Shown piece after piece: positions 7,580-15,021 of a DNA stretch of 22,459 nt. The position numbers and the translations under genes are program-made. Numbering within the stretch: position 1 is the stretch's first letter; each line of letters opens with the position of its first letter. This DNA is from Holosporales bacterium (GTDB lineage Bacteria; Pseudomonadota; Alphaproteobacteria; BNTO01), in NCBI GenBank assembly GCA_031257945.1, contig JAIRNU010000066.1:1-22459 (forward strand). Reading direction: 5' to 3'. The notes below the pieces were generated by a model, which saw only the letters and a list, made by a program, of their open reading frames with translations, was not told where the DNA came from and searched no databases.

Positions 7580-9481
7580 ATGTTACAAAAAATTCGCAAT
7601 AAATCAGGGAGCGTAGTCATTAAGATTATTCTTGCAATAATCGGCGCTAGTTTCGTTGTTTTTGGAATCGCTGATGTTGTGCGCATTATGATGGCAACTC
7701 CTCCAATCGCAAAGGTCGGCGGCGCCAAAATCACATTTCAGGATTTTTATACGCGCTACCACAACACAATCAACGAGCTATCGCGACAGCATAGAGGGGC
7801 GGTTCCTCCGCAACTTCTCGAAAAATTGCCTATGACCGTTGCTGAAGCCATGGTAAAGGAGGCGGCAACAGATAGCGAAATGGAGCGCATAGGAATCGTT
7901 GCGTCGAAGTCCTTAGTGGCCAACGCTATAAAAGCGATACCGCAGTTCTGTTCTGATGGGAAATTCGATCCTGCCCTTTACCAGAACCAGTTACGGGCGT
8001 ATGGAATGACCCCCCGAGCATTCATAAATAATATGAGCAAGCAACTGCGGTTACAGCAAATGTTTGCCCCAATGGTTGACGGTGCGCATATAAGCGAAAC
8101 GTACTTGAATATACTCGTCAATACAATGGTAGAAAATAAGGTCTTTGATATAGCTTTTATTCCGGAAAACTGCGTCGAAGTACCAACTCCGTCCGAGAAA
8201 AAGCTGAAGAAGTACTTGGAGAAAAATAAAGAACAGTATACGGTCCAAGAAGAGAGGGTAATAGAGATTTGTATACTACGCTACGACGATATAAAGAAAA
8301 CGATTCCAGTTAGCGATGAGGAAATAGCAGCGGAGACTGCGGAACGGCGTGAAACTTCTGTCGCCCAGGAAAAACGGACTGTGCATAGATTTATCTGTAA
8401 AACAGAGTCAAGTGGGGAGGCAGTGAAGCAGATACTATTGAAGCGGGTATCAGTTAACGAGGCGTTAAAGCAAAATCCCGACGCAAAGCTTGAAACAATT
8501 GGCTCTATAGGGCGCGGTGTTTTGCCCAAAAGCGTAGAGGATTCAGTTTTTTCTTTGGGGGAGAATGAGTCGTTCGGACCGATTTTAATGAACGGCAGCT
8601 ATGTTGTGTACGTTGTGTCGGAAATTACTTCAGAGGCCGTACAGCAAAGCAACAATAAGGTCAGCGCTGATGAGCTAAGGGCCGATATCCAGGGGCGCAA
8701 GCTCCCAGTACTTCTCGATGAAATGAAGAATCAAATGGAGGATGCTTTGGCTGAAGGGAAGTCGTTTGCTGAGTTAAAGCAAAATTTCCCGGTTGAAGTA
8801 TTATCAGATGTTCCAGCAAACCCTAACAGCGACAGCTTAAAAACGTTTGGGAGTGATATTACCGCAGCAATTATCGCAGCAGCATCCTCTTTAGAAGAGG
8901 GAGCAGACAGTACCTTGGATTTTGACGGAATGTCAGTGATGATCCGCCTTGCAAAGGTTATCCCGCAGCACGTTCCCCCATTTGATGACATTGCCGAAAA
9001 AGTAACAGCAGATTGGGCGAAAAGCACGAAGCAGAGGCTTGAAATCGAGTGGTGCAGTAACAATTTTACGGAGGCTTTGCGGGACTCAAAAATGTGGGAT
9101 GACACAGTAAAGAAAACGAAATGCACAAGTCAAACGTTGTCTGTTTCTGCTGTGGATTTAATTGGCGGGAAAGTATCACAGAATTTGTTCAGCAGTAACG
9201 ACCTTAATGGACTAATGCTGCTAAAGAAAAACCAAATAGAGTTTAAAGTGGCAATTGATGGCCGGGTGGTTGCTGTCCGTGTTAATAGGGTAGAAAGGAA
9301 TGCTGCTAGCGTTCTACGCGAGGGGAATGCTGCGCAGGAGAGCAACATCAGGGAAAAAGTTTCGTCCGGGTTTACCAGTGAAATTGCCACTTTAGCAGAG
9401 CAAAGCATCCGCAATTTATACAATGTTAAGATTCGTGAAGATTCTATTAACAAGGTGCGTGCTCTAGGGCACGATGAGTAG
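7580..9481 (+). CDS. ppiD: PpiD/SurA-type membrane-anchored peptidyl-prolyl isomerase or foldase
   Basis: This 633-residue protein has the layout of alphaproteobacterial PpiD. A short basic N-terminus is followed by one transmembrane helix ('IKIILAIIGASFVVFGIADVV', about 14-34), then a long periplasmic SurA_N-like helical chaperone region (about 40-230) with the typical 'VGGAKITFQDFYTRY' opening. A parvulin-like domain follows near 265-355 and a C-terminal helical region closes the protein. PpiD sits at the Sec translocon and helps newly exported proteins fold. The parvulin part is divergent and may be inactive; in many family members the chaperone role dominates. The ribosome site is weak: AAGGTG lies about 20 bases before the ATG. 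The next gene follows after 39 bases, so it probably heads a transcript with the PAAR-like gene and tsaD. The symbol is by architecture, not certain orthology. Confidence 0.85.
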   Translation: MLQKIRNKSGSVVIKIILAIIGASFVVFGIADVVRIMMATPPIAKVGGAKITFQDFYTRYHNTINELSRQHRGAVPPQLLEKLPMTVAEAMVKEAATDSEMERIGIVASKSLVANAIKAIPQFCSDGKFDPALYQNQLRAYGMTPRAFINNMSKQLRLQQMFAPMVDGAHISETYLNILVNTMVENKVFDIAFIPENCVEVPTPSEKKLKKYLEKNKEQYTVQEERVIEICILRYDDIKKTIPVSDEEIAAETAERRETSVAQEKRTVHRFICKTESSGEAVKQILLKRVSVNEALKQNPDAKLETIGSIGRGVLPKSVEDSVFSLGENESFGPILMNGSYVVYVVSEITSEAVQQSNNKVSADELRADIQGRKLPVLLDEMKNQMEDALAEGKSFAELKQNFPVEVLSDVPANPNSDSLKTFGSDITAAIIAAASSLEEGADSTLDFDGMSVMIRLAKVIPQHVPPFDDIAEKVTADWAKSTKQRLEIEWCSNNFTEALRDSKMWDDTVKKTKCTSQTLSVSAVDLIGGKVSQNLFSSNDLNGLMLLKKNQIEFKVAIDGRVVAVRVNRVERNAASVLREGNAAQESNIREKVSSGFTSEIATLAEQSIRNLYNVKIREDSINKVRALGHDE

Positions 9482-9495
9482 GGAGTGGAGAGGAG

Positions 9496-9536
9496 AGGAG
9501 GTTAATAGAATGGGTAAGAAATGGGTGCTCCAGTAA
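9496..9536 (+). promoter_or_regulatory. Strong ribosome site with an 8-codon mini-frame overlapping the PAAR-like start
   Basis: AGGAGG at 9496-9501 lies 8 bases before an ATG at 9510. That frame reads M-G-K-K-W-V-L-Q and stops at 9534-9536, passing out of frame through the ATG (9521) of the PAAR-like gene. The arrangement could couple or limit translation of that gene by re-initiation, or it may be chance. Confidence 0.4.
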
Positions 9537-9907
9537 TTTTATCTGGTATGTGTAAGTGCGTGTTTGGCGCCGCTCCAACGCCATTGATGGTCCTTCCGGT
9601 GGATATGGTCCTGGCGAAGAATATGCCCCCTGCAACCATAATGGATCACATCCCATTCCTTAACATTATGCCGTTTGGGACTTGCATGAATATGGGGAAC
9701 CCCATGGTCGCCGCGGCCACAGCAGCAGCGCTGGGCATTTTAACGCCTATGCCATGTATTCCGATTACATCTAGTCCGTGGCTCCCAGTAAAACCCACAG
9801 TACTAGTTAAAAACAAGCCAATGTTGGATAGTACCTCTATGCTTATGTGCCAATGGGGCGGCGTTATACAAGTTACCTTTCCCGGCGTTTCTCTCTGTAC
9901 ACTCTAA
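9521..9907 (+). CDS. PAAR-like protein (DUF4280 family)
   Basis: The 128-residue protein is recognisable as DUF4280/PAAR-like from its pattern. It opens with 'CKCVFGAAP' and 'LMVLP', has 'ATIMDHIPFLNIMPFGTC', a 'NP.VAAATAAALG.LTPMPC.P' block, 'SPW' and 'PTVLV', and closes with 'CMCQWGGVI'. PAAR and PAAR-like proteins cap the spike tip of type VI secretion or related contractile injection systems and can attach effectors; the conserved Cys and His residues are thought to bind metal. This one has no C-terminal toxin extension. No other secretion gene is in the window, so it is an orphan set between ppiD and tsaD. The best ribosome site (AGGAGG, 9496-9501) is spaced for an ATG at 9510 that opens an 8-codon frame, not for the ATG at 9521; the two overlap out of frame. 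Confidence 0.85.
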   Translation: MGAPVILSGMCKCVFGAAPTPLMVLPVDMVLAKNMPPATIMDHIPFLNIMPFGTCMNMGNPMVAAATAAALGILTPMPCIPITSSPWLPVKPTVLVKNKPMLDSTSMLMCQWGGVIQVTFPGVSLCTL

Positions 9908-9918
9908 GGAAGGCCACT

Positions 9919-10953
9919 TTGTCACAAGAATTATTGCTAGGAATTGAAACGAGTTGTGATGAAACAGCCGCCGCGGTGGTTGGCGATTGTGGCAGCGGGA
10001 TTGCGCGTATTAAATCTAACATTATTTATTCGCAAAGAAGTGAGCATACCGAATATGGCGGTGTAGTCCCTGAAATAGCGGCTAGAGTACATATTGATAC
10101 TCTATTTCCCGTTATTGAGCAAGCACTTGCCAATGCCAATTTATCGATGGCAGATCTTTCAGCAATTGCTGCGACTTGTGGGCCTGGGCTTATTGGCGGG
10201 GTTATAGTCGGATCGTTAGCGGCGAAAACCTTGGCTTTTATCAATAAAAAGCCGTTTATTGCTATTAATCATTTGGCCGCTCACGCCCAGGTGTGCAGAC
10301 TTAGCGACCCTATAGAGTTCCCATACCTTTTGTTGTTGATTTCCGGGGGCCACTGCCAATTTCTTGAAGTTTTTGATATTGATAAATATAAGCTTATCGG
10401 AAGTACACTCGACGACTCTGCCGGCGAAGTTTTCGATAAAATAGCGCGAATACTACAAATTACAGGGGGCGGTGCGGCACTAGAGAAATTGGCACTGGAT
10501 GGCGATCCCCTTAGGTTTCACTTCTCTATTCCGTTGAAGGATAGGGATACCTGCGATATGTCTTTTTCTGGCCTAAAAACTGCGTTCCGGTTGCTTATCC
10601 AGCGGTTGCAGCCTCTTTCCTGGCAGGACAAACGTGATGTTGCTGCGTGCTTGCAGAAAAGCATAGCGAATGCACTGGTGGATAAAACGCAAAAGGCATT
10701 CCTAATGGCGTCACAAGAAATTCAGCAGGCAAAGGTGCTGGTGGTGTCCGGTGGGGTCGCGGCCAACCATATTATTCGGCTGGACATTGCTAGCCTTTGT
10801 GAAAAATATGGATTTACGCCCTTTTTCCCGCCGCTGTCCTTATGTACTGACAATGCCGTTATGGTTGCATGGCTTGGTTTGGAAAAGTTCAAAAGAGGGG
10901 ACATCAGCGATTTGGCCTTCCCACCGCGGCCTAAGTGGTCGCTAAGCTGGTGA
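9919..10953 (+). CDS. tsaD: tRNA N6-adenosine threonylcarbamoyltransferase TsaD
   Basis: TsaD transfers the threonylcarbamoyl group from TC-AMP to A37 of ANN-decoding tRNAs, forming t6A together with TsaB and TsaE in the cytoplasm. The ASKHA-fold motifs are present: 'GIETSCDET' at the N-terminus, the metal-binding pair H118 and H122 in 'HLAAH', 'SGGHCQ', 'SGGVAAN' and 'CTDNAVM' with D311. The frame is open to an ATG at 9847 inside the PAAR-like gene, but the TTG at 9919 is preceded by AGGAAGG at 5 bases and begins 'SQELLLGIETS', the usual distance to the first motif. This gives 344 residues, normal for the family. It starts 11 bases after the PAAR-like stop, so the two are probably translated from one mRNA. 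It converges with recG 37 bases away. Confidence 0.96.
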   Translation: MSQELLLGIETSCDETAAAVVGDCGSGIARIKSNIIYSQRSEHTEYGGVVPEIAARVHIDTLFPVIEQALANANLSMADLSAIAATCGPGLIGGVIVGSLAAKTLAFINKKPFIAINHLAAHAQVCRLSDPIEFPYLLLLISGGHCQFLEVFDIDKYKLIGSTLDDSAGEVFDKIARILQITGGGAALEKLALDGDPLRFHFSIPLKDRDTCDMSFSGLKTAFRLLIQRLQPLSWQDKRDVAACLQKSIANALVDKTQKAFLMASQEIQQAKVLVVSGGVAANHIIRLDIASLCEKYGFTPFFPPLSLCTDNAVMVAWLGLEKFKRGDISDLAFPPRPKWSLSW

Positions 10954-10990
10954 CCGGCAGCGGAGATTTTTTTTCCCGCCTTATACACCC

Positions 10991-13105
10991 CTAAAAATCC
11001 CCATAAATCTGCATCAAATCGGAATACGGCATTCCCGAAGAGATTATATCTTCGGCTGCTTTTATCGCTAGTGTTAGCAACGTAGAGTATATATCAAACT
11101 CCGTTTTTCCATCCCTTTTTTCTTCGAAGGACATATGGCTTAGCATCCGCAGCGAAACAGACCCGCTTTGTTTGGTGCCAAAGACCTCTCCGCTGCCCCG
11201 TAAAAACAGGTCCATTTCCGCGATTTTAAACCCGTCATCGCAATTCCTAATTATAGCGATGCGCTGCTTGGCCACGTCCGATGCGCTATTATCATACAAC
11301 AGAATGCACGACGATTTTATGTCGCTGCGGCCGACCCGCCCGCGCAATTGGTGCAGCTGCGCTAACCCGAATCTTTCCGCGTGCTCTACGACAATGACTG
11401 ACGCTTGCGGAATGTCCACCCCAATTTCTATAATCGTCGTCGCTACCAAGATTTTCGTTTTGCCGCTACCGAAATCAGCCATATTTTTTTGTTGTTCTGC
11501 TGGAAGCTGTTGCCCGTGAATCACGGAAACACCGCCAGGAAAATATTGCCGCAAGAAATCGAAGCGCTGGATGACTGGCGTTAGTTTCATCCCCTTAGAT
11601 TCCTCAACAAGAGGGCACACCCAATACGCCTGCTGCCCCTTTTCTAGAATGCGGTGCAAAGCGCCAATCACCTCGCGAACGCGCGCTAATTGTATTACGC
11701 GGGTCTCTATCGCTTGGCGATTTTGAGGCTTTTCGTACAAATTAGATATCGATATCCCGCCAAGACGAAGCATAAACAGCGTTCGCGGGATTGGTGTGGC
11801 GCTCAGGCTTAAAACATGCGCAGAAGAATCAAATGGGGCGCTTTTGTTGATCATTTTCAGGCGCTGCTCAACGCCAAACCGCTGCTGCTCGTCGATAACG
11901 ACCAGCCCAAGTTTTTGAAACTCTACATTATTTTGAATAAGAGCATGCGTTCCTATCAGCATTCTGACTGTCCCGCTTTTCAGATCGTGCAGGATCGACT
12001 CCCGGCTGCGACCTTTTTGATTCCCAGTATAAAGCATGATATCGATATTCCAATTTGCAAACAGCTTTTGGGCTGAGGCGAAATGTTGTTTGGCGAGGAT
12101 ATCCGTTGGTGCAAGAAAGGCGACCTGGTAGCCGGAAAAAATTACCTGTGCCGCGGCTAAAAAGGCAACGATAGTCTTCCCGCTGCCAACATCACCTTGA
12201 ATCAAGCGCAACATGGCCGTTTCGCTTTCTAAATCTGCTTGTATTTCCGAGAAAGCCTTTTCTTGCGCTTGTGTTAGGGCGAACGGCAATTGCTTGCAAA
12301 AATCCTCGAATTCCCCTGTTTTTACGATTTTTAAGGCGCTTTTGGCTTTTTGTGGCGAATGCAGCAGCGCAGCAAGTTGTTTCGCTAATAGTTCGTCGAA
12401 AACAAGCCTTTGACGGCTTACGTTGTGTAATGTCAGGTCGTCTGTACATTGCGGCGAGTGAATATTGCGTACGGCATCTGCCCAGGACGGCCACCCAAAT
12501 TCTTGCATAATCTCCGCTGGAATCCACTCTTCTAAGGTGCAAAGCGAAGTTTTGGCGGTGCGCACTATCCTTTGTATAACTTTTTGCTTTGTAGATGTTG
12601 TCGCCGGATAGATAGGCTCTGGGCCGAAAATGTGCTTGGGAAAATTTTTAGGCCAAATATTATCAGGGTGGATTACCGAGTAGCGGTTACTACTTTGCGA
12701 AAAAGTTAATTTGCCAGTAATGAAAAATTCGCCATCAATGTTAAATATTTTTTTCCAAGTTAAACTGCTGCCGTTAAAGAATATGAGGTCAAGCCTGGTC
12801 GCTAGGGAGCTTCCGTCTGACACCGCCAAAAGTTCGCATTCCACAATAAACGGAGACTGTTTTTTCCATGCATCCCTGTATTTATCCAAAAAAGACACTA
12901 TACGAACCTTTGCTATTATATTTTGGTCGATGAGTTTTTTTAGCGGCTCCTCTAGTACCTTCCTTACAATTATTTTATTTGGAGCGTATAGCAGCGCATC
13001 TTTTATTGTTTTACCAATAAGAACTTCATAATCGCTACTATTCTTTATATCGCCGACATCAATTGCCCCAAGCAGTGCGTCAGTTGTCTTTTTCGTACTA
13101 AACAT
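10991..13105 (-). CDS. recG: ATP-dependent DNA helicase RecG
   Basis: RecG is a superfamily 2 translocase that reverses stalled replication forks and processes Holliday junctions and R-loops. In this 704-residue protein, an N-terminal wedge/OB region (about 30-165) recognises the junction. It is followed by Walker A 'GDVGSGKT' near residue 304, the 'DEQQRFG' Walker B box near 405 (many RecG proteins have DEQH), 'SATPIPRT', and 'RGRVGR' motif VI near 587; the C-terminus shows the typical 'LRGSGEVFGTKQSG' segment. The far N-terminus is divergent and lacks the hairpin-like 'GVGP' often seen. The ATG at 13105 has a good GAGGAG ribosome site. The serine-hydrolase gene ends 57 bases upstream, so co-transcription is possible. 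Length and motifs indicate a functional enzyme. Confidence 0.96.
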   Translation of the reverse strand: MFSTKKTTDALLGAIDVGDIKNSSDYEVLIGKTIKDALLYAPNKIIVRKVLEEPLKKLIDQNIIAKVRIVSFLDKYRDAWKKQSPFIVECELLAVSDGSSLATRLDLIFFNGSSLTWKKIFNIDGEFFITGKLTFSQSSNRYSVIHPDNIWPKNFPKHIFGPEPIYPATTSTKQKVIQRIVRTAKTSLCTLEEWIPAEIMQEFGWPSWADAVRNIHSPQCTDDLTLHNVSRQRLVFDELLAKQLAALLHSPQKAKSALKIVKTGEFEDFCKQLPFALTQAQEKAFSEIQADLESETAMLRLIQGDVGSGKTIVAFLAAAQVIFSGYQVAFLAPTDILAKQHFASAQKLFANWNIDIMLYTGNQKGRSRESILHDLKSGTVRMLIGTHALIQNNVEFQKLGLVVIDEQQRFGVEQRLKMINKSAPFDSSAHVLSLSATPIPRTLFMLRLGGISISNLYEKPQNRQAIETRVIQLARVREVIGALHRILEKGQQAYWVCPLVEESKGMKLTPVIQRFDFLRQYFPGGVSVIHGQQLPAEQQKNMADFGSGKTKILVATTIIEIGVDIPQASVIVVEHAERFGLAQLHQLRGRVGRSDIKSSCILLYDNSASDVAKQRIAIIRNCDDGFKIAEMDLFLRGSGEVFGTKQSGSVSLRMLSHMSFEEKRDGKTEFDIYSTLLTLAIKAAEDIISSGMPYSDLMQIYGDF

Positions 13106-13162
13106 ATGTCTCCTCTACACTGTCTCTCATGGCATCGCTCCCACACGTATGGTACCACATTC

Positions 13163-14917
13163 TTATGACTTTTTGAAGTCGTCCTCTCTTAACAGACCTA
13201 CTTTCAGGCCGTCCACTTTATTTCCTTGCCTTTGGAAGTATAACTCTCCATAATCATCGTCTCCATAGCGCACCGTTAATTTATTAGCGTCAAAGGAAAA
13301 TACTGTTCCGCCGACGTGTTTCAATGGCACGTCCCGTCCTCTGTACTCTGCAACAAGTCCGCCACCTTTTTGCACGATAGTAAGCGCCCCATATATCTCA
13401 CTTTTATACTTGCCACTCAATGATTCTAACGGCGGCGGTGGCCCAAGAACGTACGCATCAAACCGGTGTTTAAAATATTTTTTTGAACTAAGGAACGATT
13501 TGTAAAACCAATCATTCCAATTATGCCCAGGAATATTAAGATACAAATCTAACAACTGGTAAGCTATTGCTTCTGGAAGTAAATTGGAATTTATTGAGCC
13601 ATAGTTAGTAAGCACGACAAAACCAAAGTTGTGTTCAGGCAGTATCATCCATATCGAACGCCAGCCAGCTCCGGCCCCTTCATGCATTATTACTTTTGCT
13701 TTCTTTGTATCGGTACCGTAGTTGAACCCAAAAATCCCGTTCCCGTAGTAAAAACTGCCTTTTTCCATCCGTTCTACAGGGAAGTGTGAAGAATTATTTC
13801 GGATATCGCTGATCGCTATTTGCTTTGAAGTCATTTCTTTCATGGCCCGTTGCGAAAGTAACGCAGTCCCAGCATTTACCCCGCTTTCGATTATGCCGCC
13901 ATTGATGAGGCAAGCGATAAACTTTAAATAATCAGCGGTGGAAGAATTTACTCCAGATGTCCCCTCGAACAAATAAGGTTCATCCGTAGAAACGCTAACC
14001 GCGGGCCCCCCGTAATTGATATACCCAGTTACTAGCAAATCCGGATCGTGCTTCTTTTCTTTCTTAAAGAACTGCTTGATTTTGCCCCAAAAGCCGGTGG
14101 GATGCGGGCCCATAGAAGAGTGCTCCATCCCCAATTTTTCGAAAATTCTCTCCTGTACAATGTCCCTTAGCGGCTTTTTTAATATTGATTCGATAAGTAA
14201 TCCTGCAATCCCGACAAACATATTTTGGTATGCATACTTTTCCCCAGGCGGAGCACAAACTGGTATAATCCCCAGTTTTTCTATAATTTCCTTCTGCGTA
14301 AAGCCAAGGTGCCACAAAGTATCGGCAGCAAATTTTGGTAATCCAATGCAATGTGAAATCAGGTGGCGCACCTTGACATCCTGTGTTCCAGCAGACAATT
14401 TAAACCATGGCAGGTAATTCGTTACAGGATCGTCTAGATTGAGCTTCCCCTCGTCTACGAGTTGTTGCACAACTGATACCGTGATGACTTTAGACAGCGA
14501 CATTACGCAAAAAATCGAATCTTCCGTGATTTTTTTGCCGGTGTCCACGTTGGCCACGCCGTCATTAACGAAATACACTTTCCCATTTGCAATAATACCA
14601 ATTGAAACCCCCGGACATTTCCATTTCTTACGCGCAGTGCTGACGTATTCTTGGAATTCTTTAATCTTGTTTTCAAATTCAGCGGCGGCCGGGGGGGAAG
14701 AGGGTTTTGGAGCGGGAGCTGGTGCGGGTGCTTGAGCGGAGGTTTTGTTACCGTTTGTTTTGCTGCCTTTGCTTGTAGTAGCCGAAACGGTTTCGGAATT
14801 ATTTGCTGCAACAACGCCACTCTGCGGCGCATAAAAAACAACCAACAGGGTTGTAAGGACGGCGAATCCTCTTAATAGCCTCAATAATTTATTCAAAATA
14901 CTTTTGATGCGAAGCAC
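13163..14917 (-). CDS. Secreted beta-lactamase-family serine hydrolase (class C/PBP4-like)
   Basis: This 584-residue exported protein has a signal peptide (about 1-37, core 'FAVLTTLLVVFY'), then a Ser/Thr/Lys- and Ala-Pro-rich linker (40-78). The beta-lactamase/transpeptidase-like domain (about 82-470) has all three active-site boxes: S140-L-S-K143 (SxxK), Y230-Q-N232 (YxN) and H412-E-G414 (in place of KTG). A small beta-rich C-terminal domain (about 497-584) resembles the DUF3471-type lipocalin-like domain found after many such enzymes. The family includes D-aminopeptidases, esterases and carboxypeptidases acting on peptidoglycan or small substrates; which applies cannot be told, and true antibiotic resistance is not implied. 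The start is a GTG at 14917 with AGGA directly abutting it, so the exact start is open. recG follows on the same strand. Confidence 0.88.
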   Translation of the reverse strand: MLRIKSILNKLLRLLRGFAVLTTLLVVFYAPQSGVVAANNSETVSATTSKGSKTNGNKTSAQAPAPAPAPKPSSPPAAAEFENKIKEFQEYVSTARKKWKCPGVSIGIIANGKVYFVNDGVANVDTGKKITEDSIFCVMSLSKVITVSVVQQLVDEGKLNLDDPVTNYLPWFKLSAGTQDVKVRHLISHCIGLPKFAADTLWHLGFTQKEIIEKLGIIPVCAPPGEKYAYQNMFVGIAGLLIESILKKPLRDIVQERIFEKLGMEHSSMGPHPTGFWGKIKQFFKKEKKHDPDLLVTGYINYGGPAVSVSTDEPYLFEGTSGVNSSTADYLKFIACLINGGIIESGVNAGTALLSQRAMKEMTSKQIAISDIRNNSSHFPVERMEKGSFYYGNGIFGFNYGTDTKKAKVIMHEGAGAGWRSIWMILPEHNFGFVVLTNYGSINSNLLPEAIAYQLLDLYLNIPGHNWNDWFYKSFLSSKKYFKHRFDAYVLGPPPPLESLSGKYKSEIYGALTIVQKGGGLVAEYRGRDVPLKHVGGTVFSFDANKLTVRYGDDDYGELYFQRQGNKVDGLKVGLLREDDFKKS

Positions 14918-15021
14918 TCCTAAGGTAATTATAGTACAAAATAGTAATTTTGTGTAAATAAGTGGAATGGCAGCTTAGTGCCATACAAATCGCTTTATCT
15001 GCCTCTCTTCTTGAATTGGAA

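Noticed and set aside
10954..10990. Intrinsic terminator between tsaD and recG
   Set aside because: There is a T-run at 10969-10976 but no stable GC-rich stem directly before it.
14900..14930. CIRCE operator for HrcA (a GCACTC motif is present near 14914)
   Set aside because: Only half of the inverted repeat is present; no GAGTGC partner occurs at the 9-base spacing.
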